Assembly (NCBI GenBank): GCA_025751475.1
Contig: JAOWLD010000003.1
Span: 186,001-250,000 of the forward strand
From: Rhodobacteraceae bacterium XHP0102
GTDB lineage: Bacteria; Pseudomonadota; Alphaproteobacteria; Rhodobacterales; Rhodobacteraceae
Reading direction: 5' to 3'
DNA length: 64,000 nt
Both the position numbers and the translations under genes were made by a program. The notes under the pieces were generated by a model that saw nothing but the letters and a program-made list of their open reading frames with translations, was not told where the DNA came from and did no database searches. Below, piece by piece: positions 37,491-48,279 of this stretch (position 1 is its first letter; every line of letters begins with the position of its first letter).

Positions 37491-38887
37491 ACGCCGCCGC
37501 CACAAAATTACCAACGCAGCTAGGGCCGATCCATTTCACGGGCATCGGCGGCATTGGGATGTCGGGCATTGCAGAGGTGCTTTTGAACCACGGCTATGCG
37601 GTGCAAGGCTCTGACCTCAAAGAGAGCAAGATCACCGAACGGCTTGCCGCCCTTGGCGCGCGGATTTTCATCGGGCAGGCGGCGGAAAATTTGGACGGGG
37701 CAGAGGTGGTTGTGATCTCCTCCGCCATCAAACCGGGCAATCCCGAATTTGACGCGGCGCGCGCGCGGGGCTTGCCGATGGTGCGCCGCGCCGAGATGTT
37801 GGCCGAATTGATGCGCCTGCGCTCCAACGTGGCGATTGCGGGCACGCATGGGAAAACCACCACCACCACCCTTGTGGCGACCCTTCTGGATGCAGGCGGC
37901 ATTGACCCCACGGTGATCAATGGCGGGATCATTCATGCTTACGGCTCCAACGCCCGTGTGGGCCAAGGTGAATGGATGGTGGTCGAGGCGGACGAGTCGG
38001 ACGGCACCTTCAACCGCCTGCCCGCCACCATCGCCATTGTCACCAACATCGACCCCGAACATATGGATCACTGGGGCAGCATCGAAAACCTCCGCAAAGG
38101 GTTTTACGATTTCGTCTCGAATATCCCCTTCTACGGGCTTGCGGTTTGCTGCACCGATCATGCCGAGGTGCAGGCGCTTGTGGGGCGCATCACCGACCGC
38201 CGCGTGGTGACATATGGCTTCAACGCGCAGGCCGATGTGCGCGCGGTGGGGCTGCATTACGTCAAGGGGGTTGCGCATTTCGACATCGCGCTGCGCGGCG
38301 AGGATCGGGTGATCGCGGGCTGCACCCTGCCGATGCCAGGGGATCACAATGTCTCAAACGCCTTGGCCGCCGTGGCCGTGGCGCGCCATTTGGGCATGAA
38401 ATCGGATGAAATCCGTGCAGCCCTTGCAGGGTTCAAGGGGGTGAACCGCCGCTTCACCAAATTGGGCGAGGTGGATGGAATCACCATCATCGATGATTAC
38501 GGCCACCACCCTGTGGAAATCGCGGCCGTGTTGCGCGCCGCCCGTCAGGCCAGCGAGGGGCGCGTGATCGCGGTGCATCAACCCCACCGCTACACCCGCC
38601 TCTCCTCCCTGTTCGAGGATTTTTGCACCTGCTTCAACGATGCCGATGTGGTGGGCATCGCCGAGGTCTATGCCGCAGGCGAGGCCCCGATTGCGGGCGC
38701 ATCGCGCGATGATCTGGTCGCGGGCCTGATCCGCCACGGCCACCGCCACGCCCGCGCCGTGGACAGTGAAGACGCGCTCGAGGCCCTTGTGCGCGCCGAG
38801 GCGAAAGCAGGCGATATCGTGGTCTGCCTTGGCGCAGGCACCATCAGCACATGGGCGCATGGCTTGGTGGGGCGGTTGCAGAAATAG
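37487..38887 (+). CDS. murC: UDP-N-acetylmuramate--L-alanine ligase
   Basis: First Mur ligase of the pathway, 466 residues. Rossmann domain [20 protein letters not shown]-loop GTHGKTT at 119-125, [20 protein letters not shown] and the C-terminal [10 protein letters not shown] and [11 protein letters not shown] overlaps murG (ATGA). After it the plus-strand operon is interrupted for 1.1 kb by a gene on the other strand. Confidence 0.97.
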   Translation: MNAAATKLPTQLGPIHFTGIGGIGMSGIAEVLLNHGYAVQGSDLKESKITERLAALGARIFIGQAAENLDGAEVVVISSAIKPGNPEFDAARARGLPMVRRAEMLAELMRLRSNVAIAGTHGKTTTTTLVATLLDAGGIDPTVINGGIIHAYGSNARVGQGEWMVVEADESDGTFNRLPATIAIVTNIDPEHMDHWGSIENLRKGFYDFVSNIPFYGLAVCCTDHAEVQALVGRITDRRVVTYGFNAQADVRAVGLHYVKGVAHFDIALRGEDRVIAGCTLPMPGDHNVSNALAAVAVARHLGMKSDEIRAALAGFKGVNRRFTKLGEVDGITIIDDYGHHPVEIAAVLRAARQASEGRVIAVHQPHRYTRLSSLFEDFCTCFNDADVVGIAEVYAAGEAPIAGASRDDLVAGLIRHGHRHARAVDSEDALEALVRAEAKAGDIVVCLGAGTISTWAHGLVGRLQK

Positions 38888-38937
38888 ATCTGCCTCAAGC
38901 ATGAGAGTGGATATCTTTGTTTTGATACTAGTAACGG

Positions 38938-39774
38938 CTAATTGTTGTCACGCAAGCGCGCGATATCATCTGTTGGATACACGTCTAGCCAGTCCTTGAA
39001 ACAAGTTAGTTCACGGTAAAGTGCATCGATTCTCTCTGAACTCTCATTCAAACTGTCAATGATGGTGACCGCCGAATCCACCATCGGCCGTGCATCAAAA
39101 ACATTTTTCAGATCAATTGAACTTATGGAGTTGTGAAGCTGAGCTAGGTCACCCTCGTTTTCAAATGAGGGATAGTCACTTTGACCGTAGCGAGTTATAT
39201 GTGGAAATGCCGAAACCATACTAAGTTCAATGTTGAACAAAGCGCTTCTTAAAACAGCTTGTGAATTTGCACCGTACTTGTTGATCAACTCATCATGTGA
39301 CATTTTAATAATCTGAACCGATAGCAAATAGTCCGTATCGTCGGGACAGAAAGCGGTTTGTTGACTCGCCATCTCGTCGAAAGCAACTACCAAAGCGCCT
39401 GGCATGCAAGCGGCGACTGTATCGGCCACTTGTTTGCGGAACCCTGCATATCCGTTACGTTCTAAGGTGTTTATGATGGTTTCGGTTGTTGTGGTAACCA
39501 TCACATTTTCGAGGTCTTCGTTTTCATTAGGCCCGAAAAGATTAACTCTTGCAAACGCTGCCGCTGTGGCGGCGCCAACTACCTCGGACCAAGTCTGTAT
39601 GTCTTGAATTGGCGCGCCGCTGTTGCCAGCATATCCTATCGTACATTGTTGCATTGAATCGCGCATGCTATTCGAAACCGCATCCGCTTTCGCAGGGCTA
39701 TGTATAATAATTGTTGATGCAAGCGACAACATTATTAGCGTCCGCCACATTGCAATGCGGGATATGAGAGGCAT
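38938..39774 (-). CDS. unknown secreted protein, AT-rich insertion in the dcw cluster
   Basis: A 278-residue protein I do not recognise. It starts with a Sec signal peptide (MWRTLIMLSLASTIIIHSPA, likely cut near AKADA). The mature part is mostly helical, with four cysteines (in QQCTIGY, AACMPG, AFCPDD and LTCFKD) that could form two disulfides in the periplasm. Base composition is clearly poorer in GC than its neighbours and codon choice is different. It lies on the minus strand between murC and murB, where related bacteria have a short gap. Transfer from another source is inferred. The ATG at 39774 is chosen so that the signal peptide is normal; one at 39813 would add 13 residues. Confidence 0.65.
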   Translation of the reverse strand: MPLISRIAMWRTLIMLSLASTIIIHSPAKADAVSNSMRDSMQQCTIGYAGNSGAPIQDIQTWSEVVGAATAAAFARVNLFGPNENEDLENVMVTTTTETIINTLERNGYAGFRKQVADTVAACMPGALVVAFDEMASQQTAFCPDDTDYLLSVQIIKMSHDELINKYGANSQAVLRSALFNIELSMVSAFPHITRYGQSDYPSFENEGDLAQLHNSISSIDLKNVFDARPMVDSAVTIIDSLNESSERIDALYRELTCFKDWLDVYPTDDIARLRDNN

Positions 39775-40029
39775 GGTGTAAACCTTTATTTGCGATTTAA
39801 CAGGCGTAATCAAAGCTTCGGATATTTACGTGTGCATGAATTCGATAATAAAAAATAGTCTCGAATAATAGGGTAAAATTTTTGCAATAGGTTAAAGCCC
39901 TTGGGCGCGGCAGTGCCGCTCCCACCCCTCTGGCGCTGCGCGACAAAACCCTCGCGCCCCAGAACCCTGCGCACGCGCCCACGCATAAACCCCTTGCTTG
40001 GGAAAATCCCAACCGCTACTTCCCCCGAT
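39775..40029. other. non-coding stretch before murB
   Basis: The left 120 bases are AT-rich and belong with the inserted gene (likely its promoter). The right part is GC-rich, with a small GCGGC/GCCGC hairpin near 39910. TTGGGA-AAA-TCCCAA at 39998-40012 is a perfect palindrome 17 bases before murB. I see no gene here. An upstream reading of murB to 39901 is not conserved in character. Confidence 0.5.
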
Positions 40030-40962
40030 ATGACCCAAAGCCCACCCACCCGCCTGCCCACCCCCCGTGGCAGCTTGACCCCAGATCGCCCTTTGGCGGA
40101 TCTGACATGGCTGCGCGTGGGCGGGCCTGCGGAGTATCTGTTTCAGCCCGCTGATCTGGCGGATTTGCAGGATTTCCTTGCCGCGCTTGATCCTGCCATT
40201 CCCGTCTTTCCCATCGGGGTGGGCTCGAACCTCATCATCCGCGATGGCGGGCTGCGCGGCGTGGTGATCCGTTTGGGGCGGGGGTTCAACGATATTCGCA
40301 TCGAAGGGGATCAGGTCGTTGCAGGGGCGGCGGCCCTTGATGCCCATGTCGCGCGCCGCGCGGGCGAAGCGGGGCTAGACCTGACCTTTCTGCGCACCAT
40401 CCCTGGCACCATTGGCGGGGCGTGCCGCATGAATGCGGGCTGCTATGGCGCCTATGTGGCGGATCATCTGACCACGGCGCGCGCGGTGACGCGGGCGGGT
40501 GCGCTTGTCACGCTCACCCCCGATGATTTCCAATTCGCCTATCGCCAAACGGGGCTTGACCCTGATCTGATCTTGATTGAGGCGACATTTGCCGCGCCGC
40601 GCGCCGCCCCCGATGATCTGGCCGCCAAGATGGCTGATCAACTGGCGCGCCGTGATGCCAGCCAACCGACCAAGGACCGCACCGCGGGCTCGACCTTTCG
40701 CAACCCTGCGGGGTTTTCCTCGACTGGACGCGCCGATGACAGCCACGAGATGAAGGCGTGGAAGCTGATCGACGATGCAGGTCTGCGCGGGCATCGCATG
40801 GGCGGCGCGGTGATGAATGAGAAACATCCCAATTTCCTGACCAATGCAGGCGGGGCCACCGCCAAGGAATTGGAGGATTTGGGCGAATATGTGCGAAAAA
40901 AGGTTTTCCAAAACAGCGGATTGCAGCTAGAGTGGGAAATAATGCGCGTGGGTGATCCGTAA
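40030..40962 (+). CDS. murB: UDP-N-acetylenolpyruvoylglucosamine reductase
   Basis: FAD- and NADPH-dependent enzyme of 310 residues that reduces UDP-GlcNAc-enolpyruvate to UDP-MurNAc. [16 protein letters not shown] starts the FAD domain, [14 protein letters not shown] and [18 protein letters not shown] bind the flavin, and Ser in AGSTFRNP is the proton donor. [16 protein letters not shown] is near the end. The ATG at 40030 has no ribosome site. Because of the insertion upstream it may need its own promoter. Confidence 0.94.
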   Translation: MTQSPPTRLPTPRGSLTPDRPLADLTWLRVGGPAEYLFQPADLADLQDFLAALDPAIPVFPIGVGSNLIIRDGGLRGVVIRLGRGFNDIRIEGDQVVAGAAALDAHVARRAGEAGLDLTFLRTIPGTIGGACRMNAGCYGAYVADHLTTARAVTRAGALVTLTPDDFQFAYRQTGLDPDLILIEATFAAPRAAPDDLAAKMADQLARRDASQPTKDRTAGSTFRNPAGFSSTGRADDSHEMKAWKLIDDAGLRGHRMGGAVMNEKHPNFLTNAGGATAKELEDLGEYVRKKVFQNSGLQLEWEIMRVGDP

Positions 40963-41065
40963 GCGGGGAACACCACGCCAAAAACAGACCCGTGATGATG
41001 CGGGCAAATGCGGTGGCCAAGGGGCGCAAAGACCCTGACGGCTGATTGAGGCATGAGGCAAGATT

Positions 41066-41989
41066 TTGGGCGGTTTGGCTGACACAGCATCCCCCCGTGT
41101 GGCGTTATTGATGGGTGGCCCCTCGGCCGAGCGCGAGGTGTCTCTTTCATCAGGGCGCGAATGTGCCAAGGCACTGGCGGGTGAAGGCTATCAGGTGATC
41201 GAGGTCGATGCAGGCCCCGACCTGCCGCTGCGCCTTTCTGAGATTTCCCCCGATGTGGTGTTCAACGCGCTGCATGGCCGATGGGGTGAGGACGGCACGG
41301 TGCAGGGCATTTTGGAATGGATGCGCCTTCCCTATACCCATTCAGGTGTTTTGGCCTCTGCGCTTGCGATGGACAAGCAGCGCAGCAAGGATGTGTTGCG
41401 CGCCGCAAACCTGCCCGTTTTGGACAGCCAGATTGTGCCGCGTGATGCAGTGGCGCGCGGCCATGTGATGCCGCCGCCCTATGTGGTCAAGCCCAATAAC
41501 GAGGGCAGCTCGGTCGGGGTTTATCTGGTGCTGGAGGGGGCCAACACCCCGCCCGCCCTTGGCCCTGAGATGCCCGATCAGGTGATGGTGGAAACCTATG
41601 CGCCGGGGCGGGAATTGACCACCACCGTGATGGGGGATCGCGCCCTTGGCGTGACCGAGATCCTCACAACAGGGTGGTATGATTACGATGCCAAATACAA
41701 GCCCGGCGGGTCGCGTCATGTGATCCCTGCCGATATCCCCGCCGAGATCACGCAGGCCTGCCTTGATATGGCGGTTGCCGCGCATCGCGCGCTGGGTCTG
41801 CGGGGGCTGTCACGCAGCGATTTTCGCTGGGATGATACGCGCGGCTTGGAGGGGTTGGTGATGCTTGAGGTCAACACACAGCCTGGCATGACGCCAACAT
41901 CACTCGCGCCTGAGCAGGCGCAAGTGGCGGGGATCAGTTTCGGCGCTCTGTGTCGTTGGATGGTGGAGGATGCCTCATGCGACCGCTAG
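41066..41989 (+). CDS. ddl: D-alanine--D-alanine ligase
   Basis: ATP-grasp ligase of 307 residues that makes D-Ala-D-Ala for Mur[20 protein letters not shown] is the family start; [29 protein letters not shown] and [15 protein letters not shown] form the ATP and metal site. No ATG fits: the start is TTG at 41066 (or a second TTG at 41075). The end overlaps ftsQ by 13 bases. Confidence 0.93.
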   Translation: MGGLADTASPRVALLMGGPSAEREVSLSSGRECAKALAGEGYQVIEVDAGPDLPLRLSEISPDVVFNALHGRWGEDGTVQGILEWMRLPYTHSGVLASALAMDKQRSKDVLRAANLPVLDSQIVPRDAVARGHVMPPPYVVKPNNEGSSVGVYLVLEGANTPPALGPEMPDQVMVETYAPGRELTTTVMGDRALGVTEILTTGWYDYDAKYKPGGSRHVIPADIPAEITQACLDMAVAAHRALGLRGLSRSDFRWDDTRGLEGLVMLEVNTQPGMTPTSLAPEQAQVAGISFGALCRWMVEDASCDR

Positions 41990-42900
41990 GCCCCGCACAG
42001 CGCCCCTATCAGCCGCCCGCGGATGCGCCGCGCACAAGGCGCGATCCCGCGCCTTCGGTGATGGCCTATCGGTTTCAGCGTTTGTGGCTCACACCGATTT
42101 TCCGCGTCTTCTTGCGCTACGGTCTGCCCGTGATTGTGATCTTGGGCGGTCTGGTGGCCTATGTCTCGAACCCGCGCAACATCGACCATCTCACCGCACA
42201 GGTGGAGGAGTTGCGCCGCACCATCGAGGCACGGCCCGAATTTCGCGTGACGTTGCTGTCGGTCAACGGGGCCAGCCCCAGCCTTGCGGAGGATATTCGC
42301 AAAACCCTGTCGCTCGATTTTCCCTTATCGTCTTTTGATTTGAATTTGCCGCAGATGAAGACCGATCTGCAAGCCATGCCTGCGGTGCGCAACGCCCAAT
42401 TGCGGGTGGCCGCAGATGGTGTTTTGCAGGTCGATATCGAGGAGCGTCTGCCCGAATTGATCTGGCAGACACGAGATGCGTTTTTGTTGATTGATGGGGA
42501 TGGGGTGGTGATTGATGATCTCACCTCTCGCCCAATATCCGCCCCTTTGCCCCTGATCGGCGGAGAGGGGGCAGATCGTGCTGCGCGCGAGGCGTTGACG
42601 CTGATCCGCATTTCCGCGCCTTTGGCGGATCAATTGCGCGGTTTTGTGCGGGTGGGAGAGCGGCGGTGGGATGTGATCCTCAGCGATGGTCGGCGGATCA
42701 TGCTGCCCGAAGACAATCCAAGCTTTGCCTTGGATCGTGTCATCGCCTTGCATCAGGCGCAAGATATTCTTGGCCGCGATATCCTGAGCATCGATATGCG
42801 CAGGCCTGACCGGCCCACCTTGCGACTGAGTGCGGGGGCGAAAGAAAATCTTGATATGTTACGTGGTCAGTTGGTTGTGAGTGGAGAACGGCAGGGATGA
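41977..42900 (+). CDS. ftsQ: cell division protein FtsQ
   Basis: Bitopic divisome protein of 307 residues. A short cytoplasmic part is followed by one membrane helix (about 45-63, [12 protein letters not shown]), the POTRA domain ([20 protein letters not shown]) and a beta domain with [12 protein letters not shown]. FtsQ recruits FtsB and FtsL. The ATG at 41977 has GGAGGA seven bases upstream, inside the end of ddl. Overlaps ftsA (ATGA). Confidence 0.92.
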   Translation: MRPLGPAQRPYQPPADAPRTRRDPAPSVMAYRFQRLWLTPIFRVFLRYGLPVIVILGGLVAYVSNPRNIDHLTAQVEELRRTIEARPEFRVTLLSVNGASPSLAEDIRKTLSLDFPLSSFDLNLPQMKTDLQAMPAVRNAQLRVAADGVLQVDIEERLPELIWQTRDAFLLIDGDGVVIDDLTSRPISAPLPLIGGEGADRAAREALTLIRISAPLADQLRGFVRVGERRWDVILSDGRRIMLPEDNPSFALDRVIALHQAQDILGRDILSIDMRRPDRPTLRLSAGAKENLDMLRGQLVVSGERQG

Positions 42901-44234
42901 TGAACAATCTCTATCAGATGCAGCGCGCCATGCGCGCCAAACGCCAAGAAGCCCTCAAGCGGGGTGTGATGGCGGTTCTGGATGTGGGCAGTTACAAAAT
43001 CTCTTGTCTCGTGCTACGCTTTGATGAGGGCGCAATGGGGTATTCTGGCGATCGTCACGCGGCATTGGCGGGCCAATCTGCGTTTCGTGTGATCGGCATG
43101 GGCACCACACGCTCGCGCGGGGTGCGCTTTGGCGAAATCGATACGGTTCAGGAAACCGAACGCGCGATCCGCACGGCGGTGCAAGCGGCGCAGAAAATGG
43201 CCCATACCCGCGTGGATCACGTCATGGTTGCCTTTGCGGGGGCGCGTCCGCGCTCCTATGGGGTGGCGGGCGAGGCGCTCGTGCGGGATAAAACCGTGGC
43301 GGAGGATGATGTCGCCCGCGCGCTTGCCAGTTGTGATTTGCCCGATCTGGGTGAGGGGCGCGAGGTGCTTCACGCGCAGCCTGTAAACTTCTCGCTGGAT
43401 CATCGCACGGGCTTGTCTGATCCGCGCGGCCAAGTGGGGGAGCGTCTGGCGGTGGATTTGCATCTGCTGTCGGTTGAGGCCAATGCGATTGAGGCGCTGC
43501 TTTACTGCGTGAAACGATGTGATCTGGAATTGGCTGGTCTGGCCTCCTCGCCTTATGTGGCGGGGGTGTCCAGTCTGGTTGAGGATGAGCAGGAATTGGG
43601 CGCGGCCTGTGTCGATATGGGCGGCGGTGCCACGGGGATTTCGATCTTCATGAAAAAGCACATGATCTTTGCCGATACGGTGCGTATGGGCGGGGATCAT
43701 GTGACCTCGGATATCTCACAGGCGTTGCAAATACCGATGGCCCATGCCGAACGGATCAAGACCCGATTTGGGGGCTTGGTCGCCACGGGCATGGATGATC
43801 GCGAGATGATTGAATTGCAGGGTGATACAGGCGATTGGAACCACGACCGCCGCCATGTGAGCCGCGCCGAACTGATCGGCGTGATGCGGCCGCGTGTCGA
43901 GGAGATTCTGGAGGAGGTCCGCGCACGTCTTGATGCAGCGGGCTTTGAGCATTTGCCCAGCCAGCGGATTGTGCTGACGGGTGGGGCCAGCCAAGTGCCT
44001 GGTCTGGATGGTTTGGCCTCGAAAATTCTGGGCAATCAGCTGCGGCTTGGTCGTCCGATGCGGGTGCAGGGCTTGCCGCAATCGGCCTGTGGTCCTGCCT
44101 TTTCAACATCGGTGGGCTTGTCGTTATTCGCCGCCTATCCGCAAGATGAATGGTGGGATTTTGACATTCCTGCCGAAAGCTATCCTGCCCGCTCGCTCAA
44201 ACGGGCGGTGCGTTGGTTCCGCGACAATTGGTGA
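42897..44234 (+). CDS. ftsA: cell division protein FtsA
   Basis: Actin-like protein of 445 residues that tethers FtsZ to the membrane. VLDVGSYKISCLVL is phosphate loop 1; CVDMGGGATGISIF and VLTGGASQVPGL complete the nucleotide site. The C-terminal amphipathic helix (ARSLKRAVRWFRDNW) is the membrane anchor. Two ATG codons in a row allow start at 42897 or 42900; the first overlaps the ftsQ stop. Confidence 0.96.
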   Translation: MMNNLYQMQRAMRAKRQEALKRGVMAVLDVGSYKISCLVLRFDEGAMGYSGDRHAALAGQSAFRVIGMGTTRSRGVRFGEIDTVQETERAIRTAVQAAQKMAHTRVDHVMVAFAGARPRSYGVAGEALVRDKTVAEDDVARALASCDLPDLGEGREVLHAQPVNFSLDHRTGLSDPRGQVGERLAVDLHLLSVEANAIEALLYCVKRCDLELAGLASSPYVAGVSSLVEDEQELGAACVDMGGGATGISIFMKKHMIFADTVRMGGDHVTSDISQALQIPMAHAERIKTRFGGLVATGMDDREMIELQGDTGDWNHDRRHVSRAELIGVMRPRVEEILEEVRARLDAAGFEHLPSQRIVLTGGASQVPGLDGLASKILGNQLRLGRPMRVQGLPQSACGPAFSTSVGLSLFAAYPQDEWWDFDIPAESYPARSLKRAVRWFRDNW

Positions 44235-44495
44235 AACCCACCAAGACGCGCGGTGACAAATTATGGCCTTTGTGCCCTTTCGCCACACAGGATGCGGGGG
44301 GTATCGGCAAGATCACGCCTGATTTCCGCGATAAGCCACTCTATTTTGTGGTAAATTTGCAATTTTCTGGTGACGCGGCGCAGATTTACCGCTACTGTGA
44401 TCCAAAAGAAACACGCAGAACAATCACGAGGCAGTCAAACCCAATGCATCTGGCGCAGATCAGATCAGGGATGACAAAACAGGTGGACCGAGTAG

Positions 44496-46091
44496 ATGAC
44501 ATTAAATCTTTCCATGCCCGATACAGGGGCTGAGCTGAAACCGCGCATCACCGTTTTTGGCGTTGGTGGCGCAGGGGGCAACGCGGTCAATAACATGATC
44601 GAGCAGGCGTTGGACGGCTGCGAATTTGTTGTGGCCAACACCGATGCGCAGGCCTTGCAGCAATCCAAAGCCCCGCAGCGCATCCAGATCGGCGCGCGTG
44701 TCACCGAAGGGTTGGGTGCGGGTGCGCGCCCCTCGGTTGGGGCAAGTGCCGCCGAAGAATCCATCGAAGAGATCGTAGATCAGCTTGCGGGCGCGCATAT
44801 GTGTTTCATCACCGCGGGCATGGGCGGTGGCACAGGCACAGGGGCCGCGCCAATCATCGCGCAAGCGGCGCGTGAATTGGGGGTGTTGACCGTTGGTGTC
44901 GTGACCAAGCCGTTTCAATTCGAAGGCTCCAAGCGGATGCGCCAAGCCGAAGAAGGCATCGAGCAGCTGCAAAAAGTGGTCGACACGCTGATCATCATTC
45001 CAAACCAGAACCTGTTCCGTTTGGCCAATGAGAAAACCACCTTCACCGAAGCCTTCGCCATGGCCGATGATGTGCTCTATCAGGGCGTCAAAGGCGTGAC
45101 CGATTTGATGGTACGTCCTGGCCTCATCAATCTTGACTTCGCCGATGTGCGCGCCGTGATGAACGAGATGGGAAAGGCGATGATGGGCACAGGCGAGGCC
45201 GAGGGGGAAACCCGCGCCATTCAGGCCGCCGAAAAGGCCATCGCCAACCCATTGTTGGATGAAATCAGCCTCAAGGGTGCAAAAGGCGTCTTGATCAATA
45301 TCACGGGCGGCTATGACCTGACCTTGTTTGAATTGGACGAGGCCGCAAACCGTATCCGTGAAGAGGTTGATCCTGACGCGAATATCATCGTGGGTTCGAC
45401 CCTTGATACATCCATGGAAGGGCGGATGCGTGTGTCGGTTGTGGCCACAGGCATTGACGTGTCCGAGATGCAGAGCCATCAGCCCGAGCGTGTTTACACA
45501 GCCGCCCGTCAGCCCATCGAGGCACCACAGGATGTAGAACCTGTCACCGCAGAGCCAGAAGTGGCCGAGGCCGCCGATCCCGCGCCTGAGCCGTTCCTAT
45601 TCTCCGAATTGCAGGAGGAAAGCCCGCGCGCTGATACGGCCCGTGCCATGGAGAGAGAGGACGATGCGGATGTGCCCGCGCCTGTTTATGACAGCGCCAT
45701 GGGCGAAGCTGCACCGCATCCGCAGGAAACCGCCGCACAGGATGCCCCAGAAACCACCTTTGTGGCACCCATCCGTCCCGCGGCGGGCACGCCCAGCCCA
45801 CAAGCGTTGGATCGTTTGAAAAATGCCATCGCCACGCATAATGGGACAACCGCACGCCCTGCGGCGCCACAGCGCCCAGTTTTTGCGGATAAACCGGCAC
45901 AGCCGCGCAAAAGCTTTGGCATCAATTCGCTTCTCAGCCGCATGACGGGGCAAACTGAGCATGAGCCCCCCGTGACGCGCAGCCGCCCCGATTTGGGCAC
46001 CCAGCACGATCCGATGATGGAGGATGAGGCAGTCGACCCTGAACAGGAACGCATCGAAGTTCCTGCCTTCTTGCGCCGTCAAGCCAATTAA
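44496..46091 (+). CDS. ftsZ: cell division protein FtsZ
   Basis: Tubulin-like GTPase of 531 residues that forms the division ring. The GTP-binding loop is GGGTGTG at 110-116, with [15 protein letters not shown] before it; [11 protein letters not shown] near residue 210 is the catalytic T7 loop. After the core (to about 325) comes a long linker of about 180 residues rich in Pro, Ala and Glu. The C-terminal peptide [12 protein letters not shown] binds FtsA and other partners. The 261-base gap from ftsA has no gene and probably holds ftsZ promoters. A terminator follows. Confidence 0.98.
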   Translation: MTLNLSMPDTGAELKPRITVFGVGGAGGNAVNNMIEQALDGCEFVVANTDAQALQQSKAPQRIQIGARVTEGLGAGARPSVGASAAEESIEEIVDQLAGAHMCFITAGMGGGTGTGAAPIIAQAARELGVLTVGVVTKPFQFEGSKRMRQAEEGIEQLQKVVDTLIIIPNQNLFRLANEKTTFTEAFAMADDVLYQGVKGVTDLMVRPGLINLDFADVRAVMNEMGKAMMGTGEAEGETRAIQAAEKAIANPLLDEISLKGAKGVLINITGGYDLTLFELDEAANRIREEVDPDANIIVGSTLDTSMEGRMRVSVVATGIDVSEMQSHQPERVYTAARQPIEAPQDVEPVTAEPEVAEAADPAPEPFLFSELQEESPRADTARAMEREDDADVPAPVYDSAMGEAAPHPQETAAQDAPETTFVAPIRPAAGTPSPQALDRLKNAIATHNGTTARPAAPQRPVFADKPAQPRKSFGINSLLSRMTGQTEHEPPVTRSRPDLGTQHDPMMEDEAVDPEQERIEVPAFLRRQAN

Positions 46092-46112
46092 ATCCAACCT
46101 GATCTCTATCTC

Positions 46113-46141
46113 AAAAGGCCGATCTGTGATCGGCCTTTTTT
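46113..46141 (+). terminator. intrinsic terminator after ftsZ
   Basis: AAAAGGCCGATC pairs with GATCGGCCTTTT around TGT and continues into a T-rich tract. It closes the dcw operon. Confidence 0.92.
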
Positions 46142-46341
46142 CTTTTTTACCAATTGTTTATAAAGTTTCATCTTGGGATTTGGCAAAAATCTGCCGATGG
46201 GTTTTGGCATTGTTGCAGAGAGTCACAAAGGTTGAATTGTCTCGCGCAACCCAAGTTTGTATCACAGCGTTGCAGCCAATTGGGGTGGTTGTACTGGGGG
46301 TGCCCAAATCCCATTGGGCGAAGACGACAGGAAGATTTGCT

Positions 46342-47262
46342 GTGCAAGCAACGCTACAAAATCCAGCGACATTTCGGGGCGTGGGCCTCCACGGGGGCAA
46401 ACCTGTCACGATGGTCATTCGTCCCAGCATTGCGGACAGTGGTATTTGGTTCAACCGCGTGGATGTGCAGGATGCCGATCCGCTGATCCCCGCCCGCTAT
46501 GACAGTGTTCCTGAAAGCCGCCTCTGCACCAAGATCAGCAATGCGGATGGCGTGTCTGTGTCCACCATCGAACATCTTATGGCGGCATTGGCAGGCTGTG
46601 GTATTCACAACGCCCGCATTGATATTGATGCCGAAGAAGTGCCCATTTTGGATGGTTCGGCGGTTGAGTTTGTGCGCGGTCTGTTGGATGCGGGCATCAT
46701 GCGCCAAGATCGCCCCATTTATGCAATTGAGATCCTGAAGAAAGTAACGGTCAGCGATGGCGACAGCGAGGCTTCTTTATCGCCTGCATCGCATTTGACC
46801 ATGGCGTTCTCAATCGATTTTCCTGATCCCGCGATTGGCGTGCAGCACCGCCGCGCCGATTTGGCCAATGGCCGTTTTGTGCGGGAGCTGTGCGACAGCC
46901 GCACCTTCTGCCGTCAATCGGATGTTGAGGCGATGTGGAGTGCGGGTCTGGCTCTTGGCGGGTCCTATGATAATGCCGTTGTGGTGGATGGTGATGATGT
47001 GCTGTCACCAGGTGGTTTTCGTCACGCGGATGAGGCCGTGCGCCACAAAATGCTGGATGCGCTTGGTGATCTGGCCTTGGCGGGGCACCCGATCCTTGGC
47101 CATTACGAAGGCAAGCGCGCAGGTCATATGTTGACCAACCGCTTGCTGCGCGCGCTGTTTGCCATGCCAGATGCGATGCGTTTGGTGGAATGTGATGCCC
47201 AGACCGTGGCCCGTTTGCCGGGCATGGGGGTCGGGCAACATGATTTGGCGCACGTCGCCTGA
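46342..47262 (+). CDS. lpxC: UDP-3-O-acyl-N-acetylglucosamine deacetylase
   Basis: Zinc enzyme of 306 residues, the committed step of lipid A synthesis. Zinc ligands are His78 (STIEHLMAALAG), His235 and Asp239 (RHKMLDALGD); Glu77 is the base and His262 (KRAGHM) stabilises the transition state. The start is GTG at 46342, which gives the family N-terminus MQATLQNPATFRGVGLH and has AGGAAG seven bases before it. The longer reading back to 46024 overlaps the ftsZ end and its terminator and is rejected. Confidence 0.95.
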   Translation: MQATLQNPATFRGVGLHGGKPVTMVIRPSIADSGIWFNRVDVQDADPLIPARYDSVPESRLCTKISNADGVSVSTIEHLMAALAGCGIHNARIDIDAEEVPILDGSAVEFVRGLLDAGIMRQDRPIYAIEILKKVTVSDGDSEASLSPASHLTMAFSIDFPDPAIGVQHRRADLANGRFVRELCDSRTFCRQSDVEAMWSAGLALGGSYDNAVVVDGDDVLSPGGFRHADEAVRHKMLDALGDLALAGHPILGHYEGKRAGHMLTNRLLRALFAMPDAMRLVECDAQTVARLPGMGVGQHDLAHVA

Positions 47263-47362
47263 GGCAATCTGCCATTTTGCCCTTCCGATTACTGTGCTAA
47301 CACCCTAAGCATAGGTTACCCAATTCTTTTGGGCGATGCGGGGTTTGACACAAGGGTGCCAG

Positions 47363-48256
47363 ATGAACGGAACTTCACGCGCGCAGCGAATTTCGACAAA
47401 GCTGGGAATGGGTCTGTTGATTCTTTCGCTTGGGCTGACTGCTTGCGGCCCGCGCGCCGATGGGGAGCCACGCCGCGGCCTGTTTGGGTCGCGTGTGGTG
47501 GAACAGCCCCTTGAGGCCCTCACAGCTGAAGAGATTTACAACCGCGCTGAGTTTGAACTTGAACGCAATGATGATCCAGAAGCCGCCGCGCCCCTGTTTT
47601 TGGAGGTGGAGCGCCTGCATCCCTATTCCGAATGGGCCAAGCGCGGGCTGATTATGGCTGCGTTTAGCCATCACGCGGCACGTCAATATGAGGAGGCGCG
47701 CGTGGCCGCGCAGCGCTTTATCGAATTCTACCCCGCCGATGATGATGCCGCCTACGCGCAATATCTTCTGGCACTGAGCTATTATGACCAAATCGAACAA
47801 GTGGGTCGTGATCAGGGTTTAACCTTTCAGGCACTCCAAGCTTTGCGCGCGGTGATCGAGCTGTATCCAGACAGCGAATTTGCCAATTCCGCCGCGCTGA
47901 AATTCGATCTCGCCTTCGATCATCTGGCGGCCAAGGAAATGGAAATTGGTCGCTATTACCTAGAGCGCCAGCATTACATGGCCGCGATCAACCGCTTCCG
48001 CGTGGTGGTGGAGGAATTCCAGACCACATCCCATACGCCCGAGGCGCTGATGCGTCTGGTCGAGGCTTATCTTTCCTTGGGTCTGACCGATGAGGCGCAG
48101 ACCGCAGGGGCGATTTTGGGGTATAACTTCCAATCCTCGCCCTTCTATGGTGATGCCTTTCGCCAATTGCAGGGCCAAGGCCTTGAGGCCGAACCGCAGG
48201 GCGAAGGCTGGTTGCGCGGGATTTGGAACAATACGATCCGTGGGGCGTGGCTCTAG
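47363..48256 (+). CDS. bamD: outer membrane protein assembly factor BamD
   Basis: Lipoprotein of 297 residues in the BAM complex that inserts outer-membrane proteins. The lipobox LTAC ends at Cys28. The mature part has tetratricopeptide repeats: AEEIYNRAEFELERND, WAKRGLIMAAFSHHAARQYEEAR, RYYLERQHYMAAINRFRVVVEEF. AAGGG lies seven bases before the ATG. It follows lpxC by 100 bases and precedes recN by 23, the usual order in this group. Confidence 0.93.
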   Translation: MNGTSRAQRISTKLGMGLLILSLGLTACGPRADGEPRRGLFGSRVVEQPLEALTAEEIYNRAEFELERNDDPEAAAPLFLEVERLHPYSEWAKRGLIMAAFSHHAARQYEEARVAAQRFIEFYPADDDAAYAQYLLALSYYDQIEQVGRDQGLTFQALQALRAVIELYPDSEFANSAALKFDLAFDHLAAKEMEIGRYYLERQHYMAAINRFRVVVEEFQTTSHTPEALMRLVEAYLSLGLTDEAQTAGAILGYNFQSSPFYGDAFRQLQGQGLEAEPQGEGWLRGIWNNTIRGAWL

Positions 48257-48279
48257 GTCACTGAACGGGGGCATAGCTG

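Noticed and set aside
39901-40029. 43-residue upstream extension of murB
   Set aside because: Pro/Arg-rich translation of a GC-rich non-coding stretch; the conserved part begins after the ATG at 40030.
44213-44533. Open frame bridging ftsA and ftsZ
   Set aside because: Overlaps both genes, has no ribosome site and no similarity to anything; the gap is probably promoter sequence.
46024-46341. Long N-terminal extension of lpxC
   Set aside because: It overlaps the ftsZ end and its terminator; the GTG at 46342 with a strong ribosome site gives the normal protein.
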